A stretch of 8,312 bases of DNA from Alphaproteobacteria bacterium (lineage in GTDB: Bacteria; Pseudomonadota; Alphaproteobacteria; Rhizobiales; Xanthobacteraceae): the NCBI GenBank assembly GCA_005884465.1, contig VAZH01000218.1:1-8312 (forward strand), written 5' to 3'. Position 1 is the stretch's first letter. Each line of letters starts with the position of its first letter. The position numbers and the translations under genes were made by a program. Shown piece by piece: positions 1 through 5,993 of this stretch. The notes beneath the pieces are model-generated. The model was given only the letters and a program-made list of their open reading frames with translations, ran no database searches and was not told where the DNA came from.

Positions 1-2
1 TT

Positions 3-578
3 GAAGCGGCCGAGCGGGTGCTCGAACGCGACGGCTTGGCGGGCCTGACGCTGCGCGCGGTGGCGCGCGAAGCCGGCGTATCGCATGCCGCGCCGACCCA
101 TCATTTCGGTGACCTCACCGGGCTTGTGAGCGAACTCGCCGCAATCGGTTTCCGGCAATTCAACACGGCGATGGAGCTCGCCGATGCTGCGGGCAACTCG
201 CCAATCGAGAAGGCATTGGCCGGGGCCAAAGCCTATGTCGCCTATGCGCAAGCGCATCCGGGCATGTACGGGCTGATGTTCCGCGCCGAGCGGCTCGATA
301 TGACGCGGCCGTCGCTACACGAGGCCGCCAGTGCTGCTTTTGCGGGGCTCGCCGGTGCGGTCGGCGCCAGCCGCCATGAGCAAATCTCCGAACAAGCGTT
401 GTCACTCGAGCAGGCCGCCGCCATCGCCCGTGCTTGGTCGCTGGTCCATGGTTTCACCATGCTGCTGCTCGATGGCCGCCTCTCCGGCATTCTTCGGCTG
501 CTGCCGAAAGGCAACGACGCCGAAACCTTGCTGGATGCCATGCTCAGGGTCACCGTCGGCCGGCCGCCGGGAACGTAA
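3..578 (+). CDS. TetR/AcrR family transcriptional regulator, 5' end outside window
   Basis: Likely a dimeric DNA-binding repressor that responds to a small ligand. The frame is open from base 3, so the true start lies upstream and the GTG at 18 is probably internal. The 191 visible residues begin inside the N-terminal helix-turn-helix: 'LTLRAVAREAGVSHAAPTHHF' followed by GDLTGL is the typical TetR recognition helix and the helix after it. The C-terminal half has the 'AHPGMYGLMF' helix and 'ARAWSLVHGFTMLLLDGRL', which resembles the WHG-type ligand domain of TetR regulators. The stop is TAA at 576-578. Only about the first 10-20 residues should be missing. The genes it controls cannot be named; they may lie upstream, beyond the window. 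The family call is strong and the ligand unknown. Confidence 0.9.
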   Translation, partial: EAAERVLERDGLAGLTLRAVAREAGVSHAAPTHHFGDLTGLVSELAAIGFRQFNTAMELADAAGNSPIEKALAGAKAYVAYAQAHPGMYGLMFRAERLDMTRPSLHEAASAAFAGLAGAVGASRHEQISEQALSLEQAAAIARAWSLVHGFTMLLLDGRLSGILRLLPKGNDAETLLDAMLRVTVGRPPGT

Positions 579-718
579 TCGACGCCTGTTCGTTTGATCC
601 ACGCAATCTGGGGAAGGTTCAGGAAGGTTGCGCGAAATACCTGACATCGATCCGGAATCGTCTTAGAACAGCGGCTTCGCGACCCAAGTCTCACCAGCGT
701 GTCAGTTCCCAGTCGATC

Positions 719-1390
719 ATGCCTGCCATTTCGTCGAAAAAACCTTATCGTATCGGCCGTTCCCAGACCGGGCTTGGCCTCTTCGCCACCAAACCGATCA
801 AGAAGGGCAGCAAAATAGTCCGCTATTTTGGGCCGCTACTGGATTGCAAGAAGAAGAAGGACGAGGCGGTCGAGAATAAATATCTTTTCGAACTCAATGG
901 CCGCTGGACCATCGACGGTTCGGTGCGCGAGAATATCGCGCGCTACATCAATCACGCCTGCAAGCCGAACGCGGAGTCCGACGTCCGTCCCCGCAAGCGC
1001 AAGGTCTTCATCCGCGCGATCAGGAACATCGAGCCCGGCGAAGAGATCAACTACGATTACGGCACCGATTACTTCAAGGCCTATCTGAAGCCGATCGGTT
1101 GCAAATGCGCGGCTTGCGAAAAGAAGCGCAAGAAGAAGCGCGCCGAGGCGCGAGCCGAACGGCTGCGCCTGAAAGCCAAGGCGGAGAGGAAGGCTTTGAA
1201 AAAGGCTGAAAAAGAGGCGGCGAAGGCCAGCAAACTAAAGCAACATCTGAACGGCGCCAACGGCGTGAAGTCGAATGGCAAGCTCTTCAACGGACACGGC
1301 AGCACAGCGGACCAAATGATTGCTGTGAAATCAGGAATTTCCGCCAGGCCCCCGGGCAAGCCGGGCCGGGAAAGCCGCGCCTCGGCTTAG
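719..1390 (+). CDS. SET domain protein-lysine N-methyltransferase with basic C-terminal tail
   Basis: Predicted SAM-dependent lysine methyltransferase of 223 aa. The SET core spans about residues 8-120: 'GLGLFATKPIKKG' near the start, the cofactor-binding motif N78-H79-A80-C81-K82-P83-N84, and G107-E-E-I-N-Y-D-Y-G115, which carries the catalytic-site tyrosines. A short post-SET cluster (C128, C130, C133) could bind zinc with C81. Residues 134-175 are almost entirely K, R, A and E and resemble a histone-H1-like tail or a helical nucleic-acid-binding extension; the last 45 residues look disordered. ATG 719 is chosen because the only other upstream start in frame, ATG 434, lies inside the TetR gene, and the domain begins just after 719. 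There is no clear Shine-Dalgarno sequence. The substrate is unknown; ribosomal or nucleoid proteins are possible. It is 140 bp from the TetR gene. Confidence 0.87.
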   Translation: MPAISSKKPYRIGRSQTGLGLFATKPIKKGSKIVRYFGPLLDCKKKKDEAVENKYLFELNGRWTIDGSVRENIARYINHACKPNAESDVRPRKRKVFIRAIRNIEPGEEINYDYGTDYFKAYLKPIGCKCAACEKKRKKKRAEARAERLRLKAKAERKALKKAEKEAAKASKLKQHLNGANGVKSNGKLFNGHGSTADQMIAVKSGISARPPGKPGRESRASA

Positions 1391-1408
1391 GCTGCCGGCC
1401 CCCAGGAG

Positions 1409-1526
1409 CGTCATTGCGAGCCAACGGGTCGCGCGAATGCGCGCCCGATGACAGGCTCCGCGAAGCAATCCATAGCACGGCATAGTCACAGTGGATTGCT
1501 TCGTCGCGTTGCTCCTCGCAATGGCG
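1409..1526. repeat. Nested intergenic palindromic repeat (REP-like, Bradyrhizobium type)
   Basis: Two nested inverted repeats are visible. The outer arms are cgtcattgcgag (1409-1420) and ctcgcaatggcg (1515-1526), which pair with one G-T wobble. The inner arms are cgaagcaatcca (1461-1472) and tggattgcttcg (1492-1503), which pair perfectly over 12 bp around a 19-nt loop. The element sits between two convergent genes, beginning 18 bp after the SET stop and ending 4 bp before the stop of the leftward membrane-protein gene. It could therefore end or stabilise transcripts from both sides. It has no coding capacity and resembles multi-copy intergenic repeats I recall from Bradyrhizobium and Rhodopseudomonas. 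The copy number cannot be judged from this window. Confidence 0.85.
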
Positions 1527-1530
1527 AGCC

Positions 1531-1929
1531 TCAGGCCACCATCGCGGCGCCGCTCTTGCGCAGGCCGATATATTGCAGCTCGGCCAGGGCGCCGACCGCA
1601 ATCGCCTGGATCGCGACAAAAGCTTCACCGAGCAGGTTCGGCGTCACCGCACCAGAGAACAGCAGCGCGATGCTGGCCAGCGTCCACGCCGCATTGCCTG
1701 ATATCACGATCACGACCAACGGCTTCGGCATGGATTGCCGCGTGCCGAGCCAGCCGACCAGCGCGGCATAGGCGATCAGAAACAGACCGGTCTCGCCCAA
1801 GAGCGCCTCGGGCAGGCTCAGCCAGGGCGCGAGCGCGCCGGCGCCAAACGTCAGCAGCAAGGCGCTCACGCCGCTGAAAATGGCGTCAGCCAGGATGGCG
1901 CGGCGCAGAAACAGGGATGGATGGATCAT
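1531..1929 (-). CDS. Four-helix integral membrane protein of unknown function
   Basis: A 132-aa very hydrophobic protein with four predicted membrane helices, at about residues 10-33, 43-62, 70-92 and 97-121. The ends are short and polar ('MIHPSLFLRR', 'LRKSG'). It has 'LSLPEALLGETGLFLIAYAALVGWL' across the second helix and 'GEAFVAIQAIAVGALAELQYIGLR' at the end. I recognise the general pattern of a small proteobacterial inner-membrane family but know no function for it. The start is firm: AAGGAG lies 7 nt before ATG 1929. The gene follows the 78-aa gene by 35 bp on the same strand, so the two are probably co-transcribed, divergent from the MmyB-type regulator. The stop codon lies 4 bp from the palindromic repeat. 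Confidence 0.8.
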   Translation of the reverse strand: MIHPSLFLRRAILADAIFSGVSALLLTFGAGALAPWLSLPEALLGETGLFLIAYAALVGWLGTRQSMPKPLVVIVISGNAAWTLASIALLFSGAVTPNLLGEAFVAIQAIAVGALAELQYIGLRKSGAAMVA

Positions 1930-1964
1930 GGCGGTTCTCCTTTTGGTGAGGGGCGGTTAATGGA

Positions 1965-2201
1965 TCAGCGCGCCGGCTGGCGGCACAGCGCCAGGAGCTG
2001 ACGCAACAGGCGGATCGGACACAGCGTCTTGCCGACGCTGTTCTCAACCGCCTGCACCTGCGCGAACACGAAGATGCCGGTGGTTTGCAGCAGCGGCTCG
2101 GGCATGTTGAGCGAATGCGCCAGCATCCGGGTTGCCAGATTGAGCATCCACGGGATGATTCCGGCGGGTGAGAAGGTGCTGGGTCGGGAAAGCGTGCTCA
2201 T
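1965..2201 (-). CDS. Small conserved-looking protein sharing a motif with the adjacent membrane protein
   Basis: A 78-aa product of unknown function. Two ATGs lie two codons apart, at 2207 and 2201. AGGAG abuts the first directly but is 6 nt from the second, so 2201 is the better start. Residues 27-47 are moderately hydrophobic, and residues 25-50 align without gaps to residues 31-56 of the four-helix protein encoded next door, with 11 of 26 identical, including P-E-x-L-L-x-x-T-G-x-F. The C-terminal third is basic and contains two cysteines (C61, C73). It could be a divergent paralogue, a partner subunit, or a remnant of a duplicated copy. It is the first gene of the leftward pair and its promoter must overlap that of the MmyB-type regulator. 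Confidence 0.62.
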   Translation of the reverse strand: MSTLSRPSTFSPAGIIPWMLNLATRMLAHSLNMPEPLLQTTGIFVFAQVQAVENSVGKTLCPIRLLRQLLALCRQPAR

Positions 2202-2248
2202 GCTCATCTCCTGTGATGCCAAGATGACCCGGCCGCATCGGCAATTCG

Positions 2249-2265
2249 ATTACCTCAGGGGTAAT
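2249..2265. promoter_or_regulatory. Palindromic operator candidate between divergent genes
   Basis: ATTACCTCAGGGGTAAT is a near-perfect palindrome: ATTACC and GGTAAT arms are separated by 5 bp. It lies 35 bp before the start codon of the XRE/MmyB-type regulator and 47 bp before the leftward 78-aa gene. That position suits an operator through which the regulator controls itself and the divergent pair. The palindrome is seen in the sequence; its use by this regulator is inferred. Confidence 0.55.
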
Positions 2266-2300
2266 GGAACGGGTGAAATTCGCGTGGTAGGTTTTTCGCC

Positions 2301-3116
2301 ATGAACCCACAGACTGCCACCGCCCGAGCCGACCGAACCCAGCCCGTCCATATCGGCGATCACCTGCGCGAATGGCGGCAGCGCCGCCATCTCAGCCAGC
2401 TCGATCTCGCCGGCGATGCCGAGATTTCGGCGCGGCACCTAAGCTTCGTGGAAACCGGCCGCGCGGCGCCGTCGCGCGACATGGTGCTGAAGCTGGCGGA
2501 GCGGCTGAACGTGCCGTTGCGCGAGCGCAACGTGCTATTGGTGGCGGCGGGGTTCGCGCCGGCGTTTCCGCAGCGATCGCTGGATGATCCCGCGCTGAAA
2601 TCGGCCCGCGAGGCGATCGATCTCGTGCTCAGGGCGCACGAGCCGAATCCGGCGCTGGCCTACGACCGGCACTGGAATCTGGTCTCGGCCAACCGCATGG
2701 TGATGCCGCTGCTGAAGGACATTCCGGCGCGATTGCTCGGCCAGCCGTTCAACATTCTGCGTCTTGCCTTTCACCCCGAGGGGCTGGCGCCGCGCACCGT
2801 CAACCTCGCCGAATGGTCGAGCCATCTCTTGGAGCGGCTGCACCGCCAGTGCGAGGCAACCGCCGATCCCGAGCTGATAAAGCTCTATCATGAGCTGAAA
2901 GCCTATCCGATGCCGGCGCGATCGGCGCCGCTGTCGTCCGACAATGTCGCGATCCCCTTCAAGATGCGGCTCAACGGCGACGTCTTGAGCTTTATTTCCA
3001 CGACCATGATTTTCGGCACGCCGGTCGATATTACGCTGTCGGAATTGGCGCTGGAGACGTTCTTTCCCGCCGACGATTTTACCGCCGAGCGGATGCGGTC
3101 GATGGCGCCGCGCTGA
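2301..3116 (+). CDS. XRE family regulator with MmyB-like ligand-binding domain
   Basis: A 271-aa DNA-binding regulator. Residues about 17-75 are an XRE-type helix-turn-helix: 'HLREWRQRRHLSQLDLAGDA' then 'ISARHLSFVETGRAAPSRDM', where SARHLSFVETGR is the characteristic recognition helix of this subfamily. Residues about 100-265 match the MmyB-like (MLTR) ligand domain, with 'NPALAYDRHWNLVSANRM', 'NILRLAFHPEGLAPRTVNLAEW' and the closing 'TPVDITLSELALETFFPADD'. That domain has a PAS-like fold, and at least one family member has been reported to hold a fatty-acid-like ligand. A weak AGG lies 9 nt before ATG 2301. The gene is divergent from the 78-aa/membrane-protein pair, an arrangement usual for a local regulator. 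The family call is strong; the ligand and regulon are unknown. Confidence 0.92.
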   Translation: MNPQTATARADRTQPVHIGDHLREWRQRRHLSQLDLAGDAEISARHLSFVETGRAAPSRDMVLKLAERLNVPLRERNVLLVAAGFAPAFPQRSLDDPALKSAREAIDLVLRAHEPNPALAYDRHWNLVSANRMVMPLLKDIPARLLGQPFNILRLAFHPEGLAPRTVNLAEWSSHLLERLHRQCEATADPELIKLYHELKAYPMPARSAPLSSDNVAIPFKMRLNGDVLSFISTTMIFGTPVDITLSELALETFFPADDFTAERMRSMAPR

Positions 3117-3169
3117 GACGGCTTTTTGCGACGGGCCGGGTTTGCTTGCCCCGAAACCATCGGCTACAG

Positions 3170-3736
3170 ATGATCGGCATGTCCACACCTTCCGATGCCG
3201 TCAGCACATACATTCTCGCCAAGGACGGTAATCGGCCGTTCTTGATGAGGCCCGTGTTTGCCGAAGACGCCGAATTGGAAATGGTGGTGAAGACCGATGC
3301 CATCTCATTTCCGAGCTCGGCAAAAGGAGTGAGCGCGATCGAGGACATTCTCGTGCGCCGTTTCGGTCTCGATTACGAGAATATTTATACCTTCTGCCTG
3401 TCACAACCTTCCGAAGCCAATCGGCGGCATTTTCCTTGTCATTGGTTGGTCGGGATGTCCGCCCGGAACGATGGTCGGGTGCGAATTGGCTGCGGGCGCT
3501 ACGACTGGTATTTTGCGCCGGACAAGGAGTGCCGTGTCGAAAGGCTGGTCATTGCCATCGATGTCATGAAGATACTTCCGGCCGCCGACCTCGCAGCAAG
3601 CATGAAATGGTTGTCCAGCCTGCCGTATCCCTGGTGCGCGCCAGCCGACGCGATCAGAGATGTGCCGGCGATAGAGGAGTTGGCTGAGATCAAAACCTAC
3701 TTGAAGCAGGTTCGCCCTGTCTTGCCGGAGCGATGA
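3170..3736 (+). CDS. NTF2/SnoaL-like fold protein
   Basis: A 188-aa soluble protein. 'YILAKDGNRPFLMRPVFAEDAELEMVV' near the N-terminus is the helix-then-strand opening of the NTF2/SnoaL cone fold: a helix, a short 'D-G-x-x-P-x-L' turn, then 'FAEDAELEM'. 'GVSAIEDILVRRFG' is the usual following helix. Later segments rich in W, Y, C and H ('HFPCHWLVGMSARNDGRVRIGCGRYDWYF') form the strands lining the pocket in such proteins. The fold serves enzymes and binding proteins, so no reaction can be assigned. ATG 3170 and ATG 3179 are both possible starts, neither with a good ribosome binding site; a TTG at 3146 is less likely. The stop overlaps an ATG at 3733, but the next gene probably starts at 3814. 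No signal peptide is seen. Confidence 0.7.
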   Translation: MIGMSTPSDAVSTYILAKDGNRPFLMRPVFAEDAELEMVVKTDAISFPSSAKGVSAIEDILVRRFGLDYENIYTFCLSQPSEANRRHFPCHWLVGMSARNDGRVRIGCGRYDWYFAPDKECRVERLVIAIDVMKILPAADLAASMKWLSSLPYPWCAPADAIRDVPAIEELAEIKTYLKQVRPVLPER

Positions 3737-3813
3737 GTTCCGAAGCCGGCGCACTTGTTTCGCCTTCCGTCCGGCTTATTTTGGAAAAACATCGTTTCAG
3801 CGAGGACGCCCCG

Positions 3814-4479
3814 ATGAGCACCCTAAGACCGCTTCAGATCGACATCGTCTCCGACGTAGTCTGCCCGTGGTGCTACATCGGCAAGCGCCGCATCGAGAAC
3901 GCGCTGGCGCTGACGCCGGATGTGCCGGTCGAGATCCACTGGCGGCCGTTCTTCCTCAATTCCTGGGTGCCGCGCGAGGGGATCAGCCGCGACGAATACC
4001 TCACCACAAAATTCGGTTCGCCCGAAGCCTATAAGGGCATCGCCGGCCGCGTCGTTGCCGCCGCCAACGAAGAGGGCCTTGTCTACAGGCCCGATCTGGT
4101 CAAGCGACAGCCCAACACCATCGACTGCCATCGGCTGATTCATTGGGCCGACGCGAAGGGCAAATCGGCCGAGATGAAACAGCGGCTGATGGAGTTGTAT
4201 TTCCGGGAGGGCGGCGATCTCACCGACACCAATGTGCTGGTGCGGGCGGCCGCCGATATCGGGCTCGACGCCGACGACGTGCGCAAGCGGCTTGCGACCG
4301 ATGAAGATATGGAGCTGATCACGGCGCAGGCCAAAGACGCCTCCGACAAGGGCATCTCCGGCGTTCCGACTTTTGTGTTCGCGCAAAAATACGCGGTGTC
4401 CGGCGCGCAGCCCGCCGAACAGCTCGCCCGCGCCATCCGCCAGGTATCGGCAGAGGTGAATGCGCAGGCGGCGGAGTAG
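3814..4479 (+). CDS. DsbA family (FrnE-like) cytoplasmic thiol-disulfide oxidoreductase
   Basis: A 221-aa thioredoxin-fold protein. 'DIVSDVVCPWCYIGKRRIENAL' carries the redox motif C17-P-W-C20 right after the first strand. The helical insertion of DsbA proteins occupies about residues 55-170, and 'GISGVPTFVF' supplies the cis-proline (P185) facing the active site. The length and the lack of a signal peptide match the FrnE-type branch, which acts in the cytoplasm as a disulfide isomerase, oxidoreductase or glutathione-transferase-like enzyme. ATG 3814 is chosen because GAGGA lies about 8 nt upstream and the strand begins immediately after it. An in-frame ATG at 3733 overlaps the previous stop as ATGA but would add 27 residues outside the family pattern. 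An extra cysteine sits at residue 105. The in vivo substrate is unknown. Confidence 0.9.
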   Translation: MSTLRPLQIDIVSDVVCPWCYIGKRRIENALALTPDVPVEIHWRPFFLNSWVPREGISRDEYLTTKFGSPEAYKGIAGRVVAAANEEGLVYRPDLVKRQPNTIDCHRLIHWADAKGKSAEMKQRLMELYFREGGDLTDTNVLVRAAADIGLDADDVRKRLATDEDMELITAQAKDASDKGISGVPTFVFAQKYAVSGAQPAEQLARAIRQVSAEVNAQAAE

Positions 4480-4547
4480 CGCTGGCGCGTCAGCAAGACT
4501 TGAACTTGGCGGGTGTCCGCGAGACAATCCAATGTGGAGATCCAATA

Positions 4548-4751
4548 ATGAAGATAAGAATCGTCGTGCATGAGGCTGAAGAGGGCGGCTTCTGGGCCGA
4601 AGTCCCCGCCATTCCGGGCTGTGCTACGCAAGGCGACAGCATGGATGAGCTCATGCAAAATCTTCGCGAAGCGATTGAAGGATGTCTTTCGATTGAAGTC
4701 GCCCCGCCCGAACCGGGCGGCACCGAACGGATGCTGGAATTGCCTGCATGA
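4548..4751 (+). CDS. hicB: HicB family antitoxin (short form)
   Basis: A 67-aa antitoxin of the type II HicAB system, expected to bind and block the HicA mRNA interferase. 'IVVHEAEEGGFWAEVPAIPGC' and 'TQGDSMDELMQNLREAIEGCL' form the characteristic degraded-RNase-H fold of HicB: two strands, the 'W-A-E-x-P-x-x-P-G-C' strand and a helix. The C-terminal ribbon-helix-helix or HTH domain of long HicB proteins is absent, as is common in the short form, so autorepression may be weak. ATG 4548 has GGAG 8 nt upstream; an earlier in-frame start at 4500 would add 16 residues that do not fit the family. Its stop overlaps the hicA start by four bases (ATGA, 4748-4751), implying translational coupling, in the order antitoxin then toxin. 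The reading frame looks intact although the partner is broken. Confidence 0.88.
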   Translation: MKIRIVVHEAEEGGFWAEVPAIPGCATQGDSMDELMQNLREAIEGCLSIEVAPPEPGGTERMLELPA

Positions 4752-4953
4752 AATCCTTATCCGGCCGCGACTTCGCTCATATCGTCGAGCGTCGTGGTTG
4801 GACCCTGCTTCGCGTAAATGGCAGTCATCATATCTACGGCAAGAGTGGAAGCGTCGTGCGGCTTTCAATTCCGATCCACGGCAACAACCGCTGAAGACGG
4901 GCCTGCTGCGACATTTGGCGAAGCTCGCGGAGATTTCAGACGACGATTTTTAA
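4748..4953 (+). pseudogene. hicA: HicA family mRNA interferase toxin, frameshifted
   Basis: HicA toxins are small double-stranded-RNA-binding-fold ribonucleases that cleave mRNA. The first 47 codons read a normal HicA: 'MKSLSGRDFAHIVERRGW' followed by 'VNGSHHIYGK', with the conserved His of the G-S-H-H motif (H27/H28), and 'LSIPIHGNN'. The frame then meets CGC TGA (stop at 4892-4894). In the next frame, from CCG at 4888, the expected ending continues as 'PLKTGLLRHLAKLAEISDDDF' to TAA at 4951-4953. Adding one C near 4888 would restore an N-N-P-L-K join and a protein of about 68 aa, so the lesion is a single-base deletion in a short C run. As read, the product is 48 residues, keeps the catalytic His and lacks the last helix. 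A sequencing error cannot be excluded. Confidence 0.85.
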
Positions 4954-5078
4954 CGCCGCACAGCATTGGCCTGAATGATGAGGCGTTTCTTCCTTCGCCG
5001 GCTCTTGCGGGGAGCGGGGCCTTCTCTGCGGTGAACAGCGGGCCTCGCCCGAACGCTGGGGCAGGTTGCTGACCGTGT

Positions 5079-5291
5079 TCAGTCCGCGGTCCGCAGGTGT
5101 CGCATCGTGAACTCGATCTGCCCGTTGGGAAGCTGTCGCCAGTTCTCGACGATCGGCGTGAAGTTTCCGTGCGGAAGCTGATTGAGGATTTCGCGGGCTT
5201 TGCAACGAGCTTCCTCAATTGTCAGCTTGAATATCTGCGGCGGCTGCATGGCGGACATCCGGGCTGCCAAATCATGGGGGCGAACGGGCAT
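5079..5291 (-). CDS. Small hypothetical protein
   Basis: A 70-aa protein of unknown function. The start at 5291 is set by a strong GGAGGT 6 nt upstream; longer in-frame extensions (up to 5399) lack such a site. The C-terminal half, 'FKLTIEEARCKAREILNQLP' then 'NFTPIVENWRQLPNGQIEFTMRHL', looks like a helix followed by a strand-turn-strand. It resembles small conserved proteins I have seen in Bradyrhizobium genomes, but I cannot name a family. It stands alone, leftward, converging on the broken hicA gene. No membrane segment or signal peptide is seen, and no terminator follows its stop. Confidence 0.68.
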   Translation of the reverse strand: MPVRPHDLAARMSAMQPPQIFKLTIEEARCKAREILNQLPHGNFTPIVENWRQLPNGQIEFTMRHLRTAD

Positions 5292-5428
5292 GTCAGACCT
5301 CCAGAGCAGGGGCTGGTACAAATCGCGCCGATCTTGGGCGTCCAGGCGTGAAATTGAAGGGCTGGAGAGGGTACCGCGACCATTATCCCCGCTAATCACC
5401 GGCTACGCAAACCGATTCTGCCCCAGCC

Positions 5429-5441
5429 TGTGCGCCGCACA
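5429..5441. repeat. Short perfect palindrome in intergenic DNA
   Basis: TGTGCGCCGCACA is a perfect 13-bp palindrome with a central C, inside the 285-bp gene-free stretch between the divergent 70-aa and 59-aa genes (5292-5576). It could be an operator half-way between the two promoters, or a chance hit in GC-rich DNA. I see no coding frame and no RNA gene in the rest of that stretch. Confidence 0.25.
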
Positions 5442-5576
5442 AACGCTCGTTCCCGTACCCGGCGCGCCTTTCAGGGAAGTCGGCAAGCCGGGATGCCAAT
5501 CCAACCCCGCTCATGCTTAAGAAGCGTTAACTATTTTGTGGCGTAATCGCCTCGACGATTCCGAAAGGAGTTTTCG

Positions 5577-5756
5577 ATGGCAAAGTTCGCAATTGGCGAC
5601 AAGGTCGACAAAGCAGCCGACGACCATCATGAGGCCGGCACTGTCATTGCGGTGTTCTCGACCACGGACGGCCATTTTCGCTACGCGGTCGACATGGAAG
5701 GCTACGGCGCGCTCGAGTTTTTCATCGAGGAAAATCTCGTCGTTCACGCTGACTAA
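5577..5756 (+). CDS. Small SH3-like beta-barrel hypothetical protein (59 aa)
   Basis: A 59-aa protein with a strong ribosome binding site: AAAGGAG, 6 nt before ATG 5577. The sequence 'FAIGDKVDKAADDHHEAGTV' then 'AVFSTTDGHFRYAVDMEGYG' and 'LEFFIEENLVVH' alternates strands and tight turns. A 'G-D-K-V', a 'G-T-V-x-A-V-F' and a final '(E)-x-N-L-V' are typical of small KOW/SH3-type barrels that are common as stand-alone proteins in rhizobia and phages. The function is unknown; nucleic-acid or protein binding is the usual guess for this fold. The high coding quality, ribosome binding site and conserved pattern make it a real gene despite its size. It is probably monocistronic. Confidence 0.78.
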   Translation: MAKFAIGDKVDKAADDHHEAGTVIAVFSTTDGHFRYAVDMEGYGALEFFIEENLVVHAD

Positions 5757-5810
5757 TTCCCTGACCGCGACAGAATCCGCGGAGTATAAGCGTCACTCCC
5801 CTTATCGGTT

Positions 5811-5830
5811 AAAGCGGGCTTTTCCCGTTT
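5811..5830 (+). terminator. Possible weak intrinsic terminator
   Basis: AAAGCGGG and CCCGTTT can pair around a short T-rich loop, with one bulged G. The structure lies 55 bp after the 59-aa gene. The trailing T run is only three bases, so termination is uncertain. Confidence 0.3.
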
Positions 5831-5956
5831 GTGCATCTATTTTGCGGATCGATCCGGCCCTAAAGGTTCGACCTGATCATCCTCTGACGCTGGCGGGGCG
5901 GCATGCCACTCGCCGAACGGATTGAGGCTGCTATAGTCCGGGGATTGCGCGGAGCG

Positions 5957-5991
5957 CCTTTCCAGCGAGGGGGCACCTTTCCAGCGGGGGC
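5957..5991 (+). repeat. Imperfect tandem repeat over the ribosome binding site
   Basis: CCTTTCCAGCG followed by a G run occurs twice with a 19-bp period (5957-5974 and 5976-5991); the copies differ by an inserted A and one G. The second copy supplies the G-rich Shine-Dalgarno sequence 3-7 nt before ATG 5994, so the ribosome binding site is effectively duplicated. Confidence 0.7.
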
Positions 5992-5993
5992 GT

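Noticed and set aside
242..694. A 150-codon reverse-strand frame under the TetR gene
   Set aside because: It is a shadow of the TetR coding frame, with low-complexity Ser/Arg/Ala composition.
434..718. A longer N-terminus for the SET protein starting at ATG 434
   Set aside because: It would overlap the TetR gene by 145 bases in another frame, and the added residues show no domain pattern. The SET domain begins just after ATG 719.
2535..3188. A 217-codon open frame on the reverse strand
   Set aside because: It lies opposite the XRE/MmyB regulator, is very rich in R, H and Q, and matches the mirror image of GC-rich coding DNA. No ribosome binding site or motif was seen.
3733..3813. An upstream ATG for the DsbA-type gene overlapping the previous stop (ATGA)
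   Set aside because: Translational coupling is possible, but the 27 added residues do not fit the family and ATG 3814 has its own GAGGA.
3823..4545. A 240-codon reverse-strand frame, and another at 4140-4868
   Set aside because: Both are antisense to the DsbA/FrnE-type gene and the hicBA pair, which carry unmistakable motifs. The reverse products show none.
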